Positions 8,345 through 21,061 are shown, counted from the stretch's first letter. The stretch is 64,000 nucleotides of DNA from Bacteroidales bacterium (GCA_028709785.1 JAQUTK010000006.1:1-64000), one strand, 5' to 3'. Notes: generated by a model from the letters alone, not told the origin. Numbers and translations: made by a program.

Positions 8345-9676
8345 ATGACCTATCGTGTTTTGATTCCATTTTTTATCGGTGCTTTATTGACTCCTGCAAT
8401 AGTACACAGCACTACCATTGAGAGACAAACTATAAAGAACTCCAATTCAAAGGTGACAACCACACATCCGGTTGCTCAGGAAAGTCAACAAGACAAAGCA
8501 GCCTTCTATTCCGGACAATATCGGAATGTATTTCTTGAATATGGATACAAGAAGAGCGACATTGACCAAAAGGTTGCAAAAGCTTACCATGATCTTTTTG
8601 AAGGGCCTAACAAGGTTTACTTTGAAGTTGGTGACTCGATGGCCTATGTGTCAGATATAAAAAATAAAGACGCCCGTACAGAAGGACTATCGTATGGTAT
8701 GATGGTGGCTGTCCAGCTCAATAAGAAAGATGTTTTTGATCGTATCTGGCGATGGACAAGGAAATACCTACAGCACCACGGTGGTGCACGCGATTCCTAT
8801 TTTGCATGGAGCGTTGAACCCAACTCTTTGAAGCATAACTCTGAAGGTTCAGCATCCGACGGCGAACTCTTTTTTATCACGGATCTCTTGTTTGCCTCCA
8901 ACCGTTGGGGAAATGATACGGGTATTAACTACTACGCTGAAGCAAGAAAGATTTTAGATGCGATGTGGAGCAAGGATGGCACTGATGGAGTGCGCAACTT
9001 AATCAATGTTGAACACAAACTGATTACGTTTACCCCCGACAATTACGGCTATAGCTGGACAGATCCCTCTTACAATGTAGCCTCTTTCTATGAGATATGG
9101 GCTGAATATGCCAAAGACGGGAAAGAACAGTTCTATCGTGATTGTGCCGATTCAGCCAGAGCCTATCTTCATAAAGCGTGTAATTCTGCTACGGCTCTCA
9201 ATGCAGACTATTCCGAATTTGACGGGAAACCACGATCTACCCGTTGGATGCCGGCTGCTTTCAGATATGATTCCTGGCGTGTTCCGATGAATATATCCAT
9301 GGATTACGCCTGGTTTGGCAAAGACAAAGCATGGCAGCAGGATTATTGCCGGCGTATTCAAAAGTTTTTCTCAGACAAGGGTGTCGACACCTTTGAAGAC
9401 CAGTTTAAAGTGGATGGAAGTCGTCCCGATTTCATCCTTCAGGCTGGAGGATTTAAAAAGTTACGTCACTCTTTAGGTCTGGTTTCGACGCTTGCTACTA
9501 CCTCGATGATTGGTGATCAGGCGCAAAGTAAGAAATTTGTGGATGCTTTGTGGAATGCGAAACTGGAACCGTATGAAGATGGTTATTTTGACCCGTATTA
9601 CGATGGATTATTATATCTGTTTAGTCTCATGCATTTAAGCGGCAATTATCAGATAATTAAGCCGGCAAATCCTTGA
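8345..9676 (+). CDS. GH8 glycoside hydrolase, likely reducing-end xylose-releasing exo-oligoxylanase
   Basis: A 443-residue secreted glycoside hydrolase family 8 enzyme. The ATG at 8345 was preferred to an upstream in-frame start because a purine-rich ribosome site precedes it and a signal peptide of about 22 residues follows at once. The motif DARTEGLSYGMM carries E113, the expected proton donor, and GARDSYFAW and SDGELFF fit the (alpha/alpha)6 barrel of the Rex-type subgroup, which trims xylose from reducing ends of xylo-oligosaccharides (EC 3.2.1.156). Neighbouring feruloyl/acetyl esterase-like genes support a xylan role. Endo-activity on other beta-glucans cannot be excluded. Confidence 0.85.
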   Translation: MTYRVLIPFFIGALLTPAIVHSTTIERQTIKNSNSKVTTTHPVAQESQQDKAAFYSGQYRNVFLEYGYKKSDIDQKVAKAYHDLFEGPNKVYFEVGDSMAYVSDIKNKDARTEGLSYGMMVAVQLNKKDVFDRIWRWTRKYLQHHGGARDSYFAWSVEPNSLKHNSEGSASDGELFFITDLLFASNRWGNDTGINYYAEARKILDAMWSKDGTDGVRNLINVEHKLITFTPDNYGYSWTDPSYNVASFYEIWAEYAKDGKEQFYRDCADSARAYLHKACNSATALNADYSEFDGKPRSTRWMPAAFRYDSWRVPMNISMDYAWFGKDKAWQQDYCRRIQKFFSDKGVDTFEDQFKVDGSRPDFILQAGGFKKLRHSLGLVSTLATTSMIGDQAQSKKFVDALWNAKLEPYEDGYFDPYYDGLLYLFSLMHLSGNYQIIKPANP

Positions 9677-9720
9677 GAACGATTCTTTTGCGAGTTAGGT
9701 ATTTATAAAACATATATTAG

Positions 9721-12903
<3,183 letters not shown>

Positions 12904-12920
12904 TCTTAGAAACAACAAAA

Positions 12921-13859
12921 ATGATCCATATGAGACGTTTCTCTATTTTCTTTATTATGCTGATTGGGTTCGCTTCATGTTATGGTCAGCAACTTTCCAA
13001 AAGCTGGAAAGACTTGAACTATGCCGGTGATTCGATGGTTTATCACAAATTGGATATCTATTTGCCTCAGATCCAAAAGGCCAGTTATCCTGTTGTACTA
13101 TCTGTTTATGGTAGTGCATGGATGTCAAACAGTTCCAAGGGAGCCGCTCTTGGGCCATTGGGCAAAGCATTGCTTGATGCAGGTTTTGCAGTGGTTACCC
13201 CCAATCACCGTTCCAGTATGGATGCCAAATTTCCCGCACCCATGCAGGATATAAAAGCGGCTATCCGATTTGTACGTGCCAATGCTTCAAAGTATCAGCT
13301 TGATACCTCTTTTGTCGGCATTACCGGAAGTTCTTCAGGAGGCAATATGGCTGCGATGGCGGGTACATCACGATATGTAAAAACCTTTACGCTTGGTGGT
13401 ATCACTCTTGATATTGAAGGAAAAGTTGGTCCTTATACGGCTTACAGCAGTTCGGTTGATGCCGTTGTCGATTGGTTCGGTCCTACAAACATGTTGGTCA
13501 TGGATTCATGCGGAGGCACTGATTTTAAACACAATGACGCTAATTCACCGGCATCGCTCTATATAGGAGGCCCGATTCAGGAAAACAAAGAGAAGTGTCT
13601 GATGGCAAGTCCGACCACCTATATTGATCCAAACGATCCTCCATTCCTTATTTTCCATGGAGATAAGGACAGGGTTGTTCCTCATTGTCAGAGCGAACTG
13701 CTTTTTGAAGCGTTGCAAAATGCCAAAGTGCCCAGTCAGTTCTTTCTTATTCCCGAAGGACAACATGGTCCAGGCGTTCACGTAGATAAGAATCTGAAAA
13801 TGATGGTTGACTTCTTTCAAAAAGAAGCACTCAAAAAAGGAGCAGGTAGCAAGAATTAA
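12921..13859 (+). CDS. Secreted alpha/beta hydrolase, carbohydrate esterase-like
   Basis: A 312-residue alpha/beta hydrolase with a lipoprotein-like signal (hydrophobic core then GFASCYG). The nucleophile elbow GSSSGG places the serine at residue 138; D and H are supplied by the segments HGDKDRVVP and GQHGPGVH. The sequence VVLSVYGSAW stands where HGG oxyanion loops occur in the BD-FAE/lipase group. It begins 17 bases after the CE1 gene (an alternative ATG is at 12930) and closes the operon, being followed by a strong terminator. Probably an acetyl or feruloyl esterase acting with its neighbours. Confidence 0.75.
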   Translation: MIHMRRFSIFFIMLIGFASCYGQQLSKSWKDLNYAGDSMVYHKLDIYLPQIQKASYPVVLSVYGSAWMSNSSKGAALGPLGKALLDAGFAVVTPNHRSSMDAKFPAPMQDIKAAIRFVRANASKYQLDTSFVGITGSSSGGNMAAMAGTSRYVKTFTLGGITLDIEGKVGPYTAYSSSVDAVVDWFGPTNMLVMDSCGGTDFKHNDANSPASLYIGGPIQENKEKCLMASPTTYIDPNDPPFLIFHGDKDRVVPHCQSELLFEALQNAKVPSQFFLIPEGQHGPGVHVDKNLKMMVDFFQKEALKKGAGSKN

Positions 13860-13874
13860 CTTGTAACTATACGA

Positions 13875-13927
13875 ACAAGAAGCGCAACCCCCGATGATTC
13901 GGGAGGATTGCGCTTCTTGTTTTATTT
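13875..13927 (+). terminator. Intrinsic terminator of the GH8-CE1-CE1-hydrolase operon
   Basis: A perfect 13-base stem (13875-13887 with 13908-13920) closes a loop of 20 bases and is followed by a T-rich tract. It lies 16 bases after the last esterase gene, and ends the xylan operon. Confidence 0.9.
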
Positions 13928-14068
13928 CTTTTGTATGAAAATAACTTTTGATTTATCAGAACGTTTAAATATTTATTGTAATTTTGAGGTACGTTTTGAG
14001 TGATCTGTTTGATGATAGTTGTTGGCCGTAAATCTTAGTATTAAACTCTTTAATTTCGATCAGAATCT

Positions 14069-14878
14069 ATGAAGAAAGTGATGTCGGTATTATTCATTCT
14101 CTGTATGACAATTCCTGTCTTTGGGAATGACGGCGTGTATAACACACGTGGTGGGGTTATTTACCCTACAAAAGAGAGCAAAATCTCCCTTGAAAAAGAA
14201 ACTTTAAGCTTTACAGTTCGAGACAAGATCTGCCGTGTTGATATCTCATTTGAGTTTAACAACCCGGAAAGTGTTGAACGAAAACTAACGATTGGATTTC
14301 AAGCGCCAACAGCCGTAGGTGATGTTTCTGATAAGATCTCCAACACGAATCAGATTACAGACTTTAAGATCCTGTCTAACGGACAAACATTGCCTTTCAA
14401 AGTGAAGGCCGCAGAAAGTGAAAATGGCGAACTGAAAGAACCCAATGAGATCCATTTCACTCAATTAAAGCAAGGTGTTTTTGTGTACTTATTTGAGTTG
14501 TCCTTTAAGCCGGGAGTAAATAAGATTCATCACAGTTATTCATTTCCTGCAAGCTCCAATGTGTTATTCAGCCAGTTTTACAACTATATCTTAACGACAG
14601 GAGCTAAATGGTCAGGAGGAAAAATAAATAACCTGACAATCTTGTTTGATATGGGAGACAAGAGCTCTTTTTATGTAAATGATGTTTTTGGAAAGGATGC
14701 CAGCTGGTCAATCATCGGCAGTGGTGAAGTCACAAAAGAAAGTTTCCGTAATTATGAGACTGATGCAAAAATAGTAAAAGTCAACTCTGGAAAACTACAG
14801 ATAAAGGTGTCTGATTTACAGCCCAAACGAAATATTGAATTTGGTGTTCGAGTAGCAAAAGCAGCTCAGAAAAAGTAA
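14069..14878 (+). CDS. Secreted protein, DUF4424-like
   Basis: A 269-residue protein with a clear signal peptide ending near residue 19 (PVFGND). The mature part is beta-rich and shows the pattern of a DUF4424-like domain: an opening GGVIYPTKE, then EKETLSF, and paired beta strands ending with FGVRVAK. I am unsure of the family name. There is no lipobox and no enzyme motif. A TAATTTTG at 13979-13986 could be its -7 promoter element. A bidirectional hairpin follows the stop, and the next gene is convergent. Confidence 0.5.
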   Translation: MKKVMSVLFILCMTIPVFGNDGVYNTRGGVIYPTKESKISLEKETLSFTVRDKICRVDISFEFNNPESVERKLTIGFQAPTAVGDVSDKISNTNQITDFKILSNGQTLPFKVKAAESENGELKEPNEIHFTQLKQGVFVYLFELSFKPGVNKIHHSYSFPASSNVLFSQFYNYILTTGAKWSGGKINNLTILFDMGDKSSFYVNDVFGKDASWSIIGSGEVTKESFRNYETDAKIVKVNSGKLQIKVSDLQPKRNIEFGVRVAKAAQKK

Positions 14879-14907
14879 GGCATAAGTAGTTGTTCTTAGA
14901 CCAAAAT

Positions 14908-14952
14908 ATAATGCTGGATGTGAATCTTTAATATATTCACATCCAGCATTAT
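14908..14952. terminator. Bidirectional terminator between convergent genes
   Basis: An 18-base perfect inverted repeat (14908-14925 with 14935-14952) with a 9-base loop lies between the converging DUF4424-like and GH2 genes and is flanked by T-rich sequence on the plus side. It most likely ends transcription from both sides. Confidence 0.85.
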
Positions 14953-14955
14953 GTT

Positions 14956-17394
14956 TTACTTTGTCTGAAGTTTTACTTTGGCTGTTTTCAGTCCGGAGGT
15001 TGACGCTTTCAGAACGACCTCTCCCGGTTGTTGTCCCGAGCGTAAAATCACCAAAGCAGAACCCTGAAACAGTCTTCGCTGATTACCCACATGAAGTTCT
15101 TCAGACATCATATCTCCGTTGTCCACAGCTACGATGCGGGCATTACCTTCTACCTCGAATGTCAGGTTTTGATCGGCATCATATACGCGGCGTCCTTTCG
15201 AATCGACAGCGTACACGCGGATATGCTGAAGATCCATTCCGTCAGCTTTCCAACTGATTGTATCCGGCTCCATTTTGAGTGCCACAGCCTTGCCGGTAGT
15301 TTGCAATAGGTGGCGAGCCACTTCCTTGCCATTTGTGCGAGCTATCGCAACAACTGTACCTTTCTGGTAAGTGATATTATCCCAACGGATTCGGTTACGA
15401 CCTTTCGGATTCTCCTTTTCGTTCAGTTTCTTTCCGACCGATTTCCCATTGATCAGCAGTTCCACTTCATCCGCATTTGTATAGGTGTACAAAGATATCT
15501 GACTTCCATCCATGCGATTCCAGTTCTCCGTCATTGGAGTCGTGGCTACATTCACCTGATTCCAATTCTTTGTACCGGCTGCTGCTTCGATCAGCCCGAT
15601 GTGAACAATCGGTTCGTCGCTAAATATGCTCTTCATCAGATAAGCCTGAGGTTTAGGTTGCAAGGAGACATCAAAAACGCCCTGTATCCACCCTTTAGCT
15701 GGCCAGCCGCCTGATTCACCCAGATAATCGACCAGACCCCAATAAGCCAATCCAATCACTTTATCCAGATCCATCTCATAATAGTTTGGCCCCATGGCAT
15801 TGACAGCAGCTTCACTCTGATAGAACATCATATTCGGATATCTTGCCGCATCACCTTTGAAGAACATATAGCGGTAGTTGTAACTTGCTATATCAGTCTC
15901 CAAAGCCAGTTCAGCAGGAAGTTCCGGTTTGTCGTAGCTGCGGCTTGTCGGAGCCATCGCAACAGTCGTCGGACGAGTCTTGTCAAACCGTTTAATCAGC
16001 GTGTTCTGTAGTCTGTAAGGAGTAACACCCCAGTCATCATACACATTTCCCCAATATTGCAGCTCATTACCCAGGCTCCACATGATGACACACGGGTGGT
16101 TACGATCCCGTTTGATGAACTCAGGTACCGCCTTTGGCCAAAGCTCCATCCAGGATACCCTTCCGCCGGTATTATTATCGTTCCATTTATCAAAGAGTTC
16201 GTCCACAACCAGAATTCCATATTTATCCGCCAGATCCAGGAAAGATTTGCTGTACGGATTGTGCGACGTGCGGATATGATTCAGCCCAAACGACTTCATC
16301 AACAGCAGCCGTTTCTCGATAGCGCGTTCATATGCAGCAGCACCCAGCGCACCCATCTCGTGGTGATTGGCATTTCCTTTTAGTATCACTTTCTTTCCAT
16401 TTAGTTTGAACCCGAATGCCGGTGAATATTCAATAGTACGGATGCCAAAATGTTCACTACACTGATCGGCGAGCGACCCGTCCGGTCGGAGGATGCTGAC
16501 CTGAGCAGTATAAAGCTGTGGCGATTCGCAAGACCACAAAAGCGGATTATCAATCTTTATGGGTTCCAGCTGATATTCCCGGGTGCGATAGTTGCCAATG
16601 GGCAGTTTGGATTGAACACTCTTAACTTCCTTACCCTTCGGATCCACGATCTTCACATCCACCAGAAGATCCATCTTTTGTCTGGCCAGATTATCTATTT
16701 CCGTCTGAATAGCGATCGTAGCACTATTTTCGGTTATCTCCGGTGTGGTGATATAGATACCATGACGAGCCAGTCCCAGTTGCGCATCCTTGATGATCAG
16801 ATTCACATCGCGATACAATCCCGCACCTGTGTACCAGCGCGAGTTTAAAGGCTCACGGGTATCAGCTTTGACCGCAATCACATTCGGTTCGCCCCATTTT
16901 AACTCATTTGTTATATCAATTTCAAAGCCAAGATAGCCATAATCCGTACCGCCGATCTGCTTCCCATTCAGAAAGACATCCGCCACATAGAGGATACCTT
17001 CAAAGTCAAGAATCACCCGTTTGCCCTTATCAGCAATATCCGGGGTAAAACTCTTCCGGTACCAGCCGATGCCCATTTCTTTAAAACCCCGCGCACTGAG
17101 TCTGCTTCTGATATTGGCAAAAGCGACATTGTTGTTGGCGGTTTCTGTAGTTTCAGGAGCCACCCACGGCTGACTGATTTGGAAATCATGAGGCACATCA
17201 ATCAGCGTCCAACCGGCATCATCCAAATCGGGTAGTTGCGCATTTTCCAGATCACCGGCATGAAACTTCCAACCAAAATTCATGGATATTACTTTTCTTC
17301 CCTTCTGCGCGGCAGTCTGAGTGTCCGTCTGTGCATAAGTTATCGAAGAGATCGACAGGAAGAGAGAAATAACGAGTAAGAGTAACTTTTTCAT
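14956..17394 (-). CDS. GH2 glycoside hydrolase (beta-galactosidase-like)
   Basis: An 812-residue secreted GH2 enzyme. The start at 17394 was chosen because it begins a standard signal peptide (MKKLLLLV, ending near residue 22); a longer frame adds 44 residues with no signal. Order of domains: sugar-binding jelly roll, immunoglobulin-like domain, TIM barrel (about 290-590), then C-terminal domains. SLGNEL holds the acid/base E444 and the segment MFYQSEA the nucleophile E528; SHNPYSKSF is also typical. It may cleave beta-galactoside, glucuronide or other side chains; specificity is not evident. CAAAAATA at 17419-17426 (TATTTTTG on the coding strand) could be a -7 element. Confidence 0.88.
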   Translation of the reverse strand: MKKLLLLVISLFLSISSITYAQTDTQTAAQKGRKVISMNFGWKFHAGDLENAQLPDLDDAGWTLIDVPHDFQISQPWVAPETTETANNNVAFANIRSRLSARGFKEMGIGWYRKSFTPDIADKGKRVILDFEGILYVADVFLNGKQIGGTDYGYLGFEIDITNELKWGEPNVIAVKADTREPLNSRWYTGAGLYRDVNLIIKDAQLGLARHGIYITTPEITENSATIAIQTEIDNLARQKMDLLVDVKIVDPKGKEVKSVQSKLPIGNYRTREYQLEPIKIDNPLLWSCESPQLYTAQVSILRPDGSLADQCSEHFGIRTIEYSPAFGFKLNGKKVILKGNANHHEMGALGAAAYERAIEKRLLLMKSFGLNHIRTSHNPYSKSFLDLADKYGILVVDELFDKWNDNNTGGRVSWMELWPKAVPEFIKRDRNHPCVIMWSLGNELQYWGNVYDDWGVTPYRLQNTLIKRFDKTRPTTVAMAPTSRSYDKPELPAELALETDIASYNYRYMFFKGDAARYPNMMFYQSEAAVNAMGPNYYEMDLDKVIGLAYWGLVDYLGESGGWPAKGWIQGVFDVSLQPKPQAYLMKSIFSDEPIVHIGLIEAAAGTKNWNQVNVATTPMTENWNRMDGSQISLYTYTNADEVELLINGKSVGKKLNEKENPKGRNRIRWDNITYQKGTVVAIARTNGKEVARHLLQTTGKAVALKMEPDTISWKADGMDLQHIRVYAVDSKGRRVYDADQNLTFEVEGNARIVAVDNGDMMSEELHVGNQRRLFQGSALVILRSGQQPGEVVLKASTSGLKTAKVKLQTK

Positions 17395-17574
17395 AGGTAT
17401 ATTGATTATCGTTTGGTGCAAAAATACGATTGTTATTTCAAATAATAGAAAATATAGTTGATTACTTGAGTGCCAACACGTTTTCATTCGTTCATATTTT
17501 TTCTGTTTTCTCCCGATATCATTCATGTATTAGCATATTTATAGTAAGTTTGCAAAAGATAAACAAAATGAGAT

Positions 17575-18132
17575 ATGAAAACCGCACTCCTTAGTATTGA
17601 TATTCAAAACGATTATTTTGAAAATGGGACAATGTCTCTTGTGGATGCTGCACAGGCAAGTAGAAACGCGAGACTGATTCTTGATAAGTTCAGAGCTGAT
17701 AACCAGTCTATCGTTCATATCCAACATATTGCTACCCGACCGACAGCAACCTTCTTTCTCCCGGATACATGGGGCGCTGAGATCCATGATACGGTAAAAC
17801 CATTGGAAGGAGAAAAAGTGATAGTCAAACATTATCCCAATAGTTTTAGAGAGACAGAGCTATTTGATTATTTATCCGGCCAACAGATAACAGACCTGGT
17901 GATCTGTGGAATGATGACGCACATGTGTGTAGATGCGACTGTAAGAGCTGCAAAAGATCTGGGTTTTAATGTGATCTTGATAGGAGATGCCTGTTCGACG
18001 AAGAGTCTTGAGATACAAGGACAAACGGTAGCTGCCGACGACGTTCAAAAAAGCTTTCTTGCTGCGTTGAACTATTTCTATTCAACGGTTATGACAACCC
18101 AAACTTACTTGGAAGAACATTCAAAAATATAA
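17575..18132 (+). CDS. Isochorismatase-family cysteine hydrolase
   Basis: A 185-residue cysteine hydrolase of the isochorismatase/nicotinamidase superfamily. The catalytic triad is visible: D9 in SIDIQNDY, K85 in VKHYPNSF and C118 in MTHMCVDAT. It is cytosolic and of normal family length. A perfect -7 element TAAGTTTG at 17545-17552 precedes the start. The next gene, a ferredoxin-nitroreductase, starts 6 bases after the stop, so the two form an operon. The physiological substrate is unknown. Confidence 0.88.
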   Translation: MKTALLSIDIQNDYFENGTMSLVDAAQASRNARLILDKFRADNQSIVHIQHIATRPTATFFLPDTWGAEIHDTVKPLEGEKVIVKHYPNSFRETELFDYLSGQQITDLVICGMMTHMCVDATVRAAKDLGFNVILIGDACSTKSLEIQGQTVAADDVQKSFLAALNYFYSTVMTTQTYLEEHSKI

Positions 18133-18138
18133 AACACT

Positions 18139-18960
18139 ATGGCTTTATTGACAATCAATCACACCACATGCACAAGTTGTGGCATTTGTGTACATACTTG
18201 CCCGGTATCCATTATAACCCTTGGCGAAGATAACTTCCCATTCGTACAAGAAGGGTCTGACAAACGATGTGTCCTGTGCGGTCATTGCGTATCCGTATGT
18301 CCCGACTCAGCGTTAACGCACAACCTTTTGCCGGAAACAGCGCCCATCCGCAAAGACATTAAGAATCAGATTACTCCTACAAATCTGGGCGAATATTTCA
18401 AGAGCCGCCGTTCTATCCGTAATTTTCAGTCCAAAGCTGTGGCAAAACCACTTTTGGAGGAAGTCTTTGACATTGTCAGTTATGCGCCGACCGGGGTGAA
18501 CTCTCAAATGAACAAATGGGTGGTTGTAAGTGATCCAACGGTTATCCGTCAGTTAAGTGATGCTGTCATCGAATGGATGAAAGCTGCGATTACAGTGAAT
18601 CCCGAGTTTGCCAAATTCCTTAATTTTGCCGGACTAATCCATATGTATGAACAAGGCAACGATGTGATCTGTCGTCATGCCCCCACTTTGGTCATCGGCT
18701 ATACCAATGCCTCTTATACCGGTGGTACTATGGATTCAGTAATCGCAACATCGCATCTGGAGGTCTTGCTTCCCGCCTTTGGCTTGGGTAGCTGTTGGGC
18801 CGGTTATCTGATGATAGCATTGAGATATTCTCCCGAAATGCGGAAGATGATCGGGCTTGATGACTCGCATACCATACATTCAGCAACGATGATTGGCTAT
18901 CCTCAATATCGTTATTACAAAATACCGGCCCGCAAAGACCCGCAAGTCAACTGGATGTAA
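18139..18960 (+). CDS. Nitroreductase with N-terminal 2[4Fe-4S] ferredoxin domain
   Basis: A 273-residue fusion: residues 1-60 form a bacterial ferredoxin with cysteines 11, 14, 17, 21 and 44, 47, 50, 54; residues about 85-273 are an FMN-dependent nitroreductase domain starting with SRRSIRNF. Such proteins transfer electrons from ferredoxin clusters to flavin and are common in anaerobes. It is translated with the preceding cysteine hydrolase. The last 20 codons have a near-identical echo at 22419-22481, the tail of a lost paralogue. Confidence 0.9.
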   Translation: MALLTINHTTCTSCGICVHTCPVSIITLGEDNFPFVQEGSDKRCVLCGHCVSVCPDSALTHNLLPETAPIRKDIKNQITPTNLGEYFKSRRSIRNFQSKAVAKPLLEEVFDIVSYAPTGVNSQMNKWVVVSDPTVIRQLSDAVIEWMKAAITVNPEFAKFLNFAGLIHMYEQGNDVICRHAPTLVIGYTNASYTGGTMDSVIATSHLEVLLPAFGLGSCWAGYLMIALRYSPEMRKMIGLDDSHTIHSATMIGYPQYRYYKIPARKDPQVNWM

Positions 18961-18979
18961 TGACATAGACTTTTGGGTG

Positions 18980-19450
18980 CTATAGATCTGCCAGTTTGTT
19001 TATGTCATCCTTTGTCAGGCGTCCTATGATTTGAACAATAGTGTACTCCTGAGACTCCTTGTCATGCACAAACATTATAATCTCCTCAATGTATTTCTTG
19101 CCATTTCTGATGTAGATGGCAACATCATCGGTTGTGTCTTTTACTTTTATCAGCTCCTCATACTTCTTGGATGATTTGTAAGACTTTTCCTCTTTCGCCA
19201 AAGCAGAAGATGCCTCTTGATTTTCAGTCGTGAAGACATATAAGTCGTCAATCTTATCTGAAAGTCCATTCAGATTAAGACCCGGACCAACTTTCTTGTC
19301 ACCCATCATCTTTAAAATAGTCTTTGAAATATGTACGGACGTTATTCCATTCCTGTCAGAAAACTTGTTATACAAATTGCTTTGTGCAGAAGCGATTCCT
19401 GCAATAAACAAACAAAGAGCTGCTAATACTATTTTGATTCTCATATTCAT
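18980..19450 (-). CDS. DUF4252 protein (second copy in operon)
   Basis: A 156-residue exported protein with a signal peptide (about 1-22, ending ASAQ). The mature part has the DUF4252 pattern: SDRNGITSVHISKTILKMM near the start, a central LNGLSDKIDDLYVFTT and a C-terminal GRLTKDDINKLADL. It is the last gene of a minus-strand operon that begins with another DUF4252 protein and contains an ECF sigma factor. The role of the domain is unknown; the genetic link to envelope-stress type sigma control is often seen in Bacteroidetes. Confidence 0.8.
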   Translation of the reverse strand: MNMRIKIVLAALCLFIAGIASAQSNLYNKFSDRNGITSVHISKTILKMMGDKKVGPGLNLNGLSDKIDDLYVFTTENQEASSALAKEEKSYKSSKKYEELIKVKDTTDDVAIYIRNGKKYIEEIIMFVHDKESQEYTIVQIIGRLTKDDINKLADL

Positions 19451-20013
19451 TAATTTAATACGTTTTTATGAATGATTTCTGTTACCTTATCTGATTTCTT
19501 TTGCGCCAGGTCCGCACTATTCAATCCTTTCTTTAGATTGACAGCAAGAAGTCTCAACGCTTTCTCTGCTTGCTCGCAGGCTTCCTTTTCATCCGGAGTG
19601 ATTTGCATTGTACTATTCTGTGATACACCTTCTGAAGGTTGACTCATCTCAGATGAATCTGAAACAGTGTTTATTGCTGTTTCATTGTTGGAAGAGTTTG
19701 GTGAGTCCGGACGGTTATACCAAATATAGCTTCCTACCGATAAAAGAATCAGAAGTGAAGCTGCTATTCCTTTCACCCAGTAGAGTGGGATAGACCTTGA
19801 TTGGTGTTGCGCCCTCTCTGCTTCTTCCAGGGAATCAATCTTTAAAGAAAGCCTTTCTTCCAGACCTTTCGGAATAACAATTTTATCTTCAGAAAGTACG
19901 CCATCTCCCTTTACATCTTTCTTAAAACGAGTCATTAGCAACTGTTCTTCTCCCAGCGTTGTGTTCCCCTCAAAAAAACTCTTTTCCAGCTCATTTATCT
20001 CATCTTTCTTCAT
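19450..20013 (-). CDS. Putative anti-sigma factor (single-pass membrane protein)
   Basis: A 187-residue protein with a soluble N-terminal part (about 1-75), one membrane helix (about 80-98, GIAASLLILLSVGSYIWY) and a periplasmic tail. Its first 14 bases overlap the end of the sigma factor gene, the usual arrangement for a sigma/anti-sigma pair, and its stop overlaps the start of the following DUF4252 gene. No zinc-finger motif is visible in the N-terminus. Anti-sigma function is inferred from topology and coupling. Confidence 0.65.
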   Translation of the reverse strand: MKKDEINELEKSFFEGNTTLGEEQLLMTRFKKDVKGDGVLSEDKIVIPKGLEERLSLKIDSLEEAERAQHQSRSIPLYWVKGIAASLLILLSVGSYIWYNRPDSPNSSNNETAINTVSDSSEMSQPSEGVSQNSTMQITPDEKEACEQAEKALRLLAVNLKKGLNSADLAQKKSDKVTEIIHKNVLN

Positions 20014-20515
20014 AACTCATGATTTTTTTAAACTGATCCTGCAATTTTCTTCTGCATCGGGACAATATGACCCGAACATTCGAGGCTGATATACCCGTTA
20101 TCTCTTCAATTTCTTTCAGTGAACGCTCCTGCTCGTGTCTCAATTTCATTACTTTGCGCTGTTGTTCGGGTAGTCGGTCAATAAGACTCAACACACAATT
20201 CCAATGATCTTCCTCATCTATTTTTTTAGCTACAGATACTTCCTCAATCTCAATTTGCAGCTTTTCAATATCACTTTCCTGTCGTCTGTATTGATGAGTC
20301 CTTAGGTAATCAATAGCCATATTCCTAACTATAACAATGCAATAGCTTTCCATATTTTCAATGCCATCCAGTTTGTCACGCTTTTCCCATAGCTTTATAT
20401 AGAATTCCTGCAAGACATCTTCTGAATCTTCGGCATTACCCAAACATCGATAGATAATCCGATATAAGGTTGCGTGATAAACGAGATATCGTCTCTTGAA
20501 TTCTTCTGCATTCAT
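20000..20515 (-). CDS. ECF-type RNA polymerase sigma factor
   Basis: A 171-residue sigma-70 family protein of ECF size. Region 2 is seen in EDSEDVLQEFYIKLWEKRD and the following YCIVIVRNMAIDYLR, and region 4 in LPEQQRKVMKLRHEQ followed by a helix-turn-helix (EIEEITGISASNVRVILSR). It starts 16 bases after the first DUF4252 gene and overlaps the anti-sigma-like gene by 14 bases. It probably drives its own operon in response to an unknown signal. Confidence 0.92.
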   Translation of the reverse strand: MNAEEFKRRYLVYHATLYRIIYRCLGNAEDSEDVLQEFYIKLWEKRDKLDGIENMESYCIVIVRNMAIDYLRTHQYRRQESDIEKLQIEIEEVSVAKKIDEEDHWNCVLSLIDRLPEQQRKVMKLRHEQERSLKEIEEITGISASNVRVILSRCRRKLQDQFKKIMSYEER

Positions 20516-20530
20516 TGATTGGATCGTTGA

Positions 20531-20989
20531 TCAATTTGTGAATTTTGAGGCATCAATCTTCATCTTACCGGTGATGTGGACAAAAACCACTTCGTGATCT
20601 TCATTATCCTGTGTACAGATGATCAATTCCCGGATTGAATCTCCTTTTTTCTTCGCATAGATAGCAACGTTGTCACCATTATCTTTTACAGTTATTAATT
20701 CCTCATACTTCGTTGACTTTTGTAAGTTTTTCATCTCTTCAACCAGCATCTTCTGAGTCGCTTCAGTCTCTGCCGTTAGTACATAAAGTTCGTGGATACT
20801 GCCACTGATGCCATTTTGATCACCAATTTTCGTCAAGTTGCTATTACCGGAAAGGAGTAACATCAATCGAGGAACATGTACTGCTTCCATTCCTTGTGTT
20901 TTGGCATATTTTTCGTATATTAAACTCTTGCTCATAGCCACATTGCTTATTGTGACGCATAATGCTACTATCAATACTCTGATTTTCAT
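20531..20989 (-). CDS. DUF4252 protein (first gene of sigma operon)
   Basis: A 152-residue exported protein with a signal peptide (MKIRVLIVALCVT, cleavage near residue 22) and a DUF4252 domain parallel to that encoded at the end of the operon. The start at 20989 is preferred to a frame extension from 21040 because the signal begins there. It is the promoter-proximal gene; CAAAGATA at 21054-21061 reads TATCTTTG on its strand and fits a -7 element. Confidence 0.8.
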   Translation of the reverse strand: MKIRVLIVALCVTISNVAMSKSLIYEKYAKTQGMEAVHVPRLMLLLSGNSNLTKIGDQNGISGSIHELYVLTAETEATQKMLVEEMKNLQKSTKYEELITVKDNGDNVAIYAKKKGDSIRELIICTQDNEDHEVVFVHITGKMKIDASKFTN

Positions 20990-21053
20990 TGTTGTAATCT
21001 TCAATTGTTTATACTTTGTTTCCTTTGAACGCGCATTCAATCATAAGACGAAA

Positions 21054-21061
21054 CAAAGATA
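21054..21061 (-). promoter_or_regulatory. Candidate -7 element of the sigma/DUF4252 operon
   Basis: On the minus strand this reads TATCTTTG, matching the Bacteroidetes TAnnTTTG consensus, 64 bases before the chosen start. No clear -33 TTTG at 19 bases was found, which would be expected if the alternative sigma factor itself recognises the site. Confidence 0.4.
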
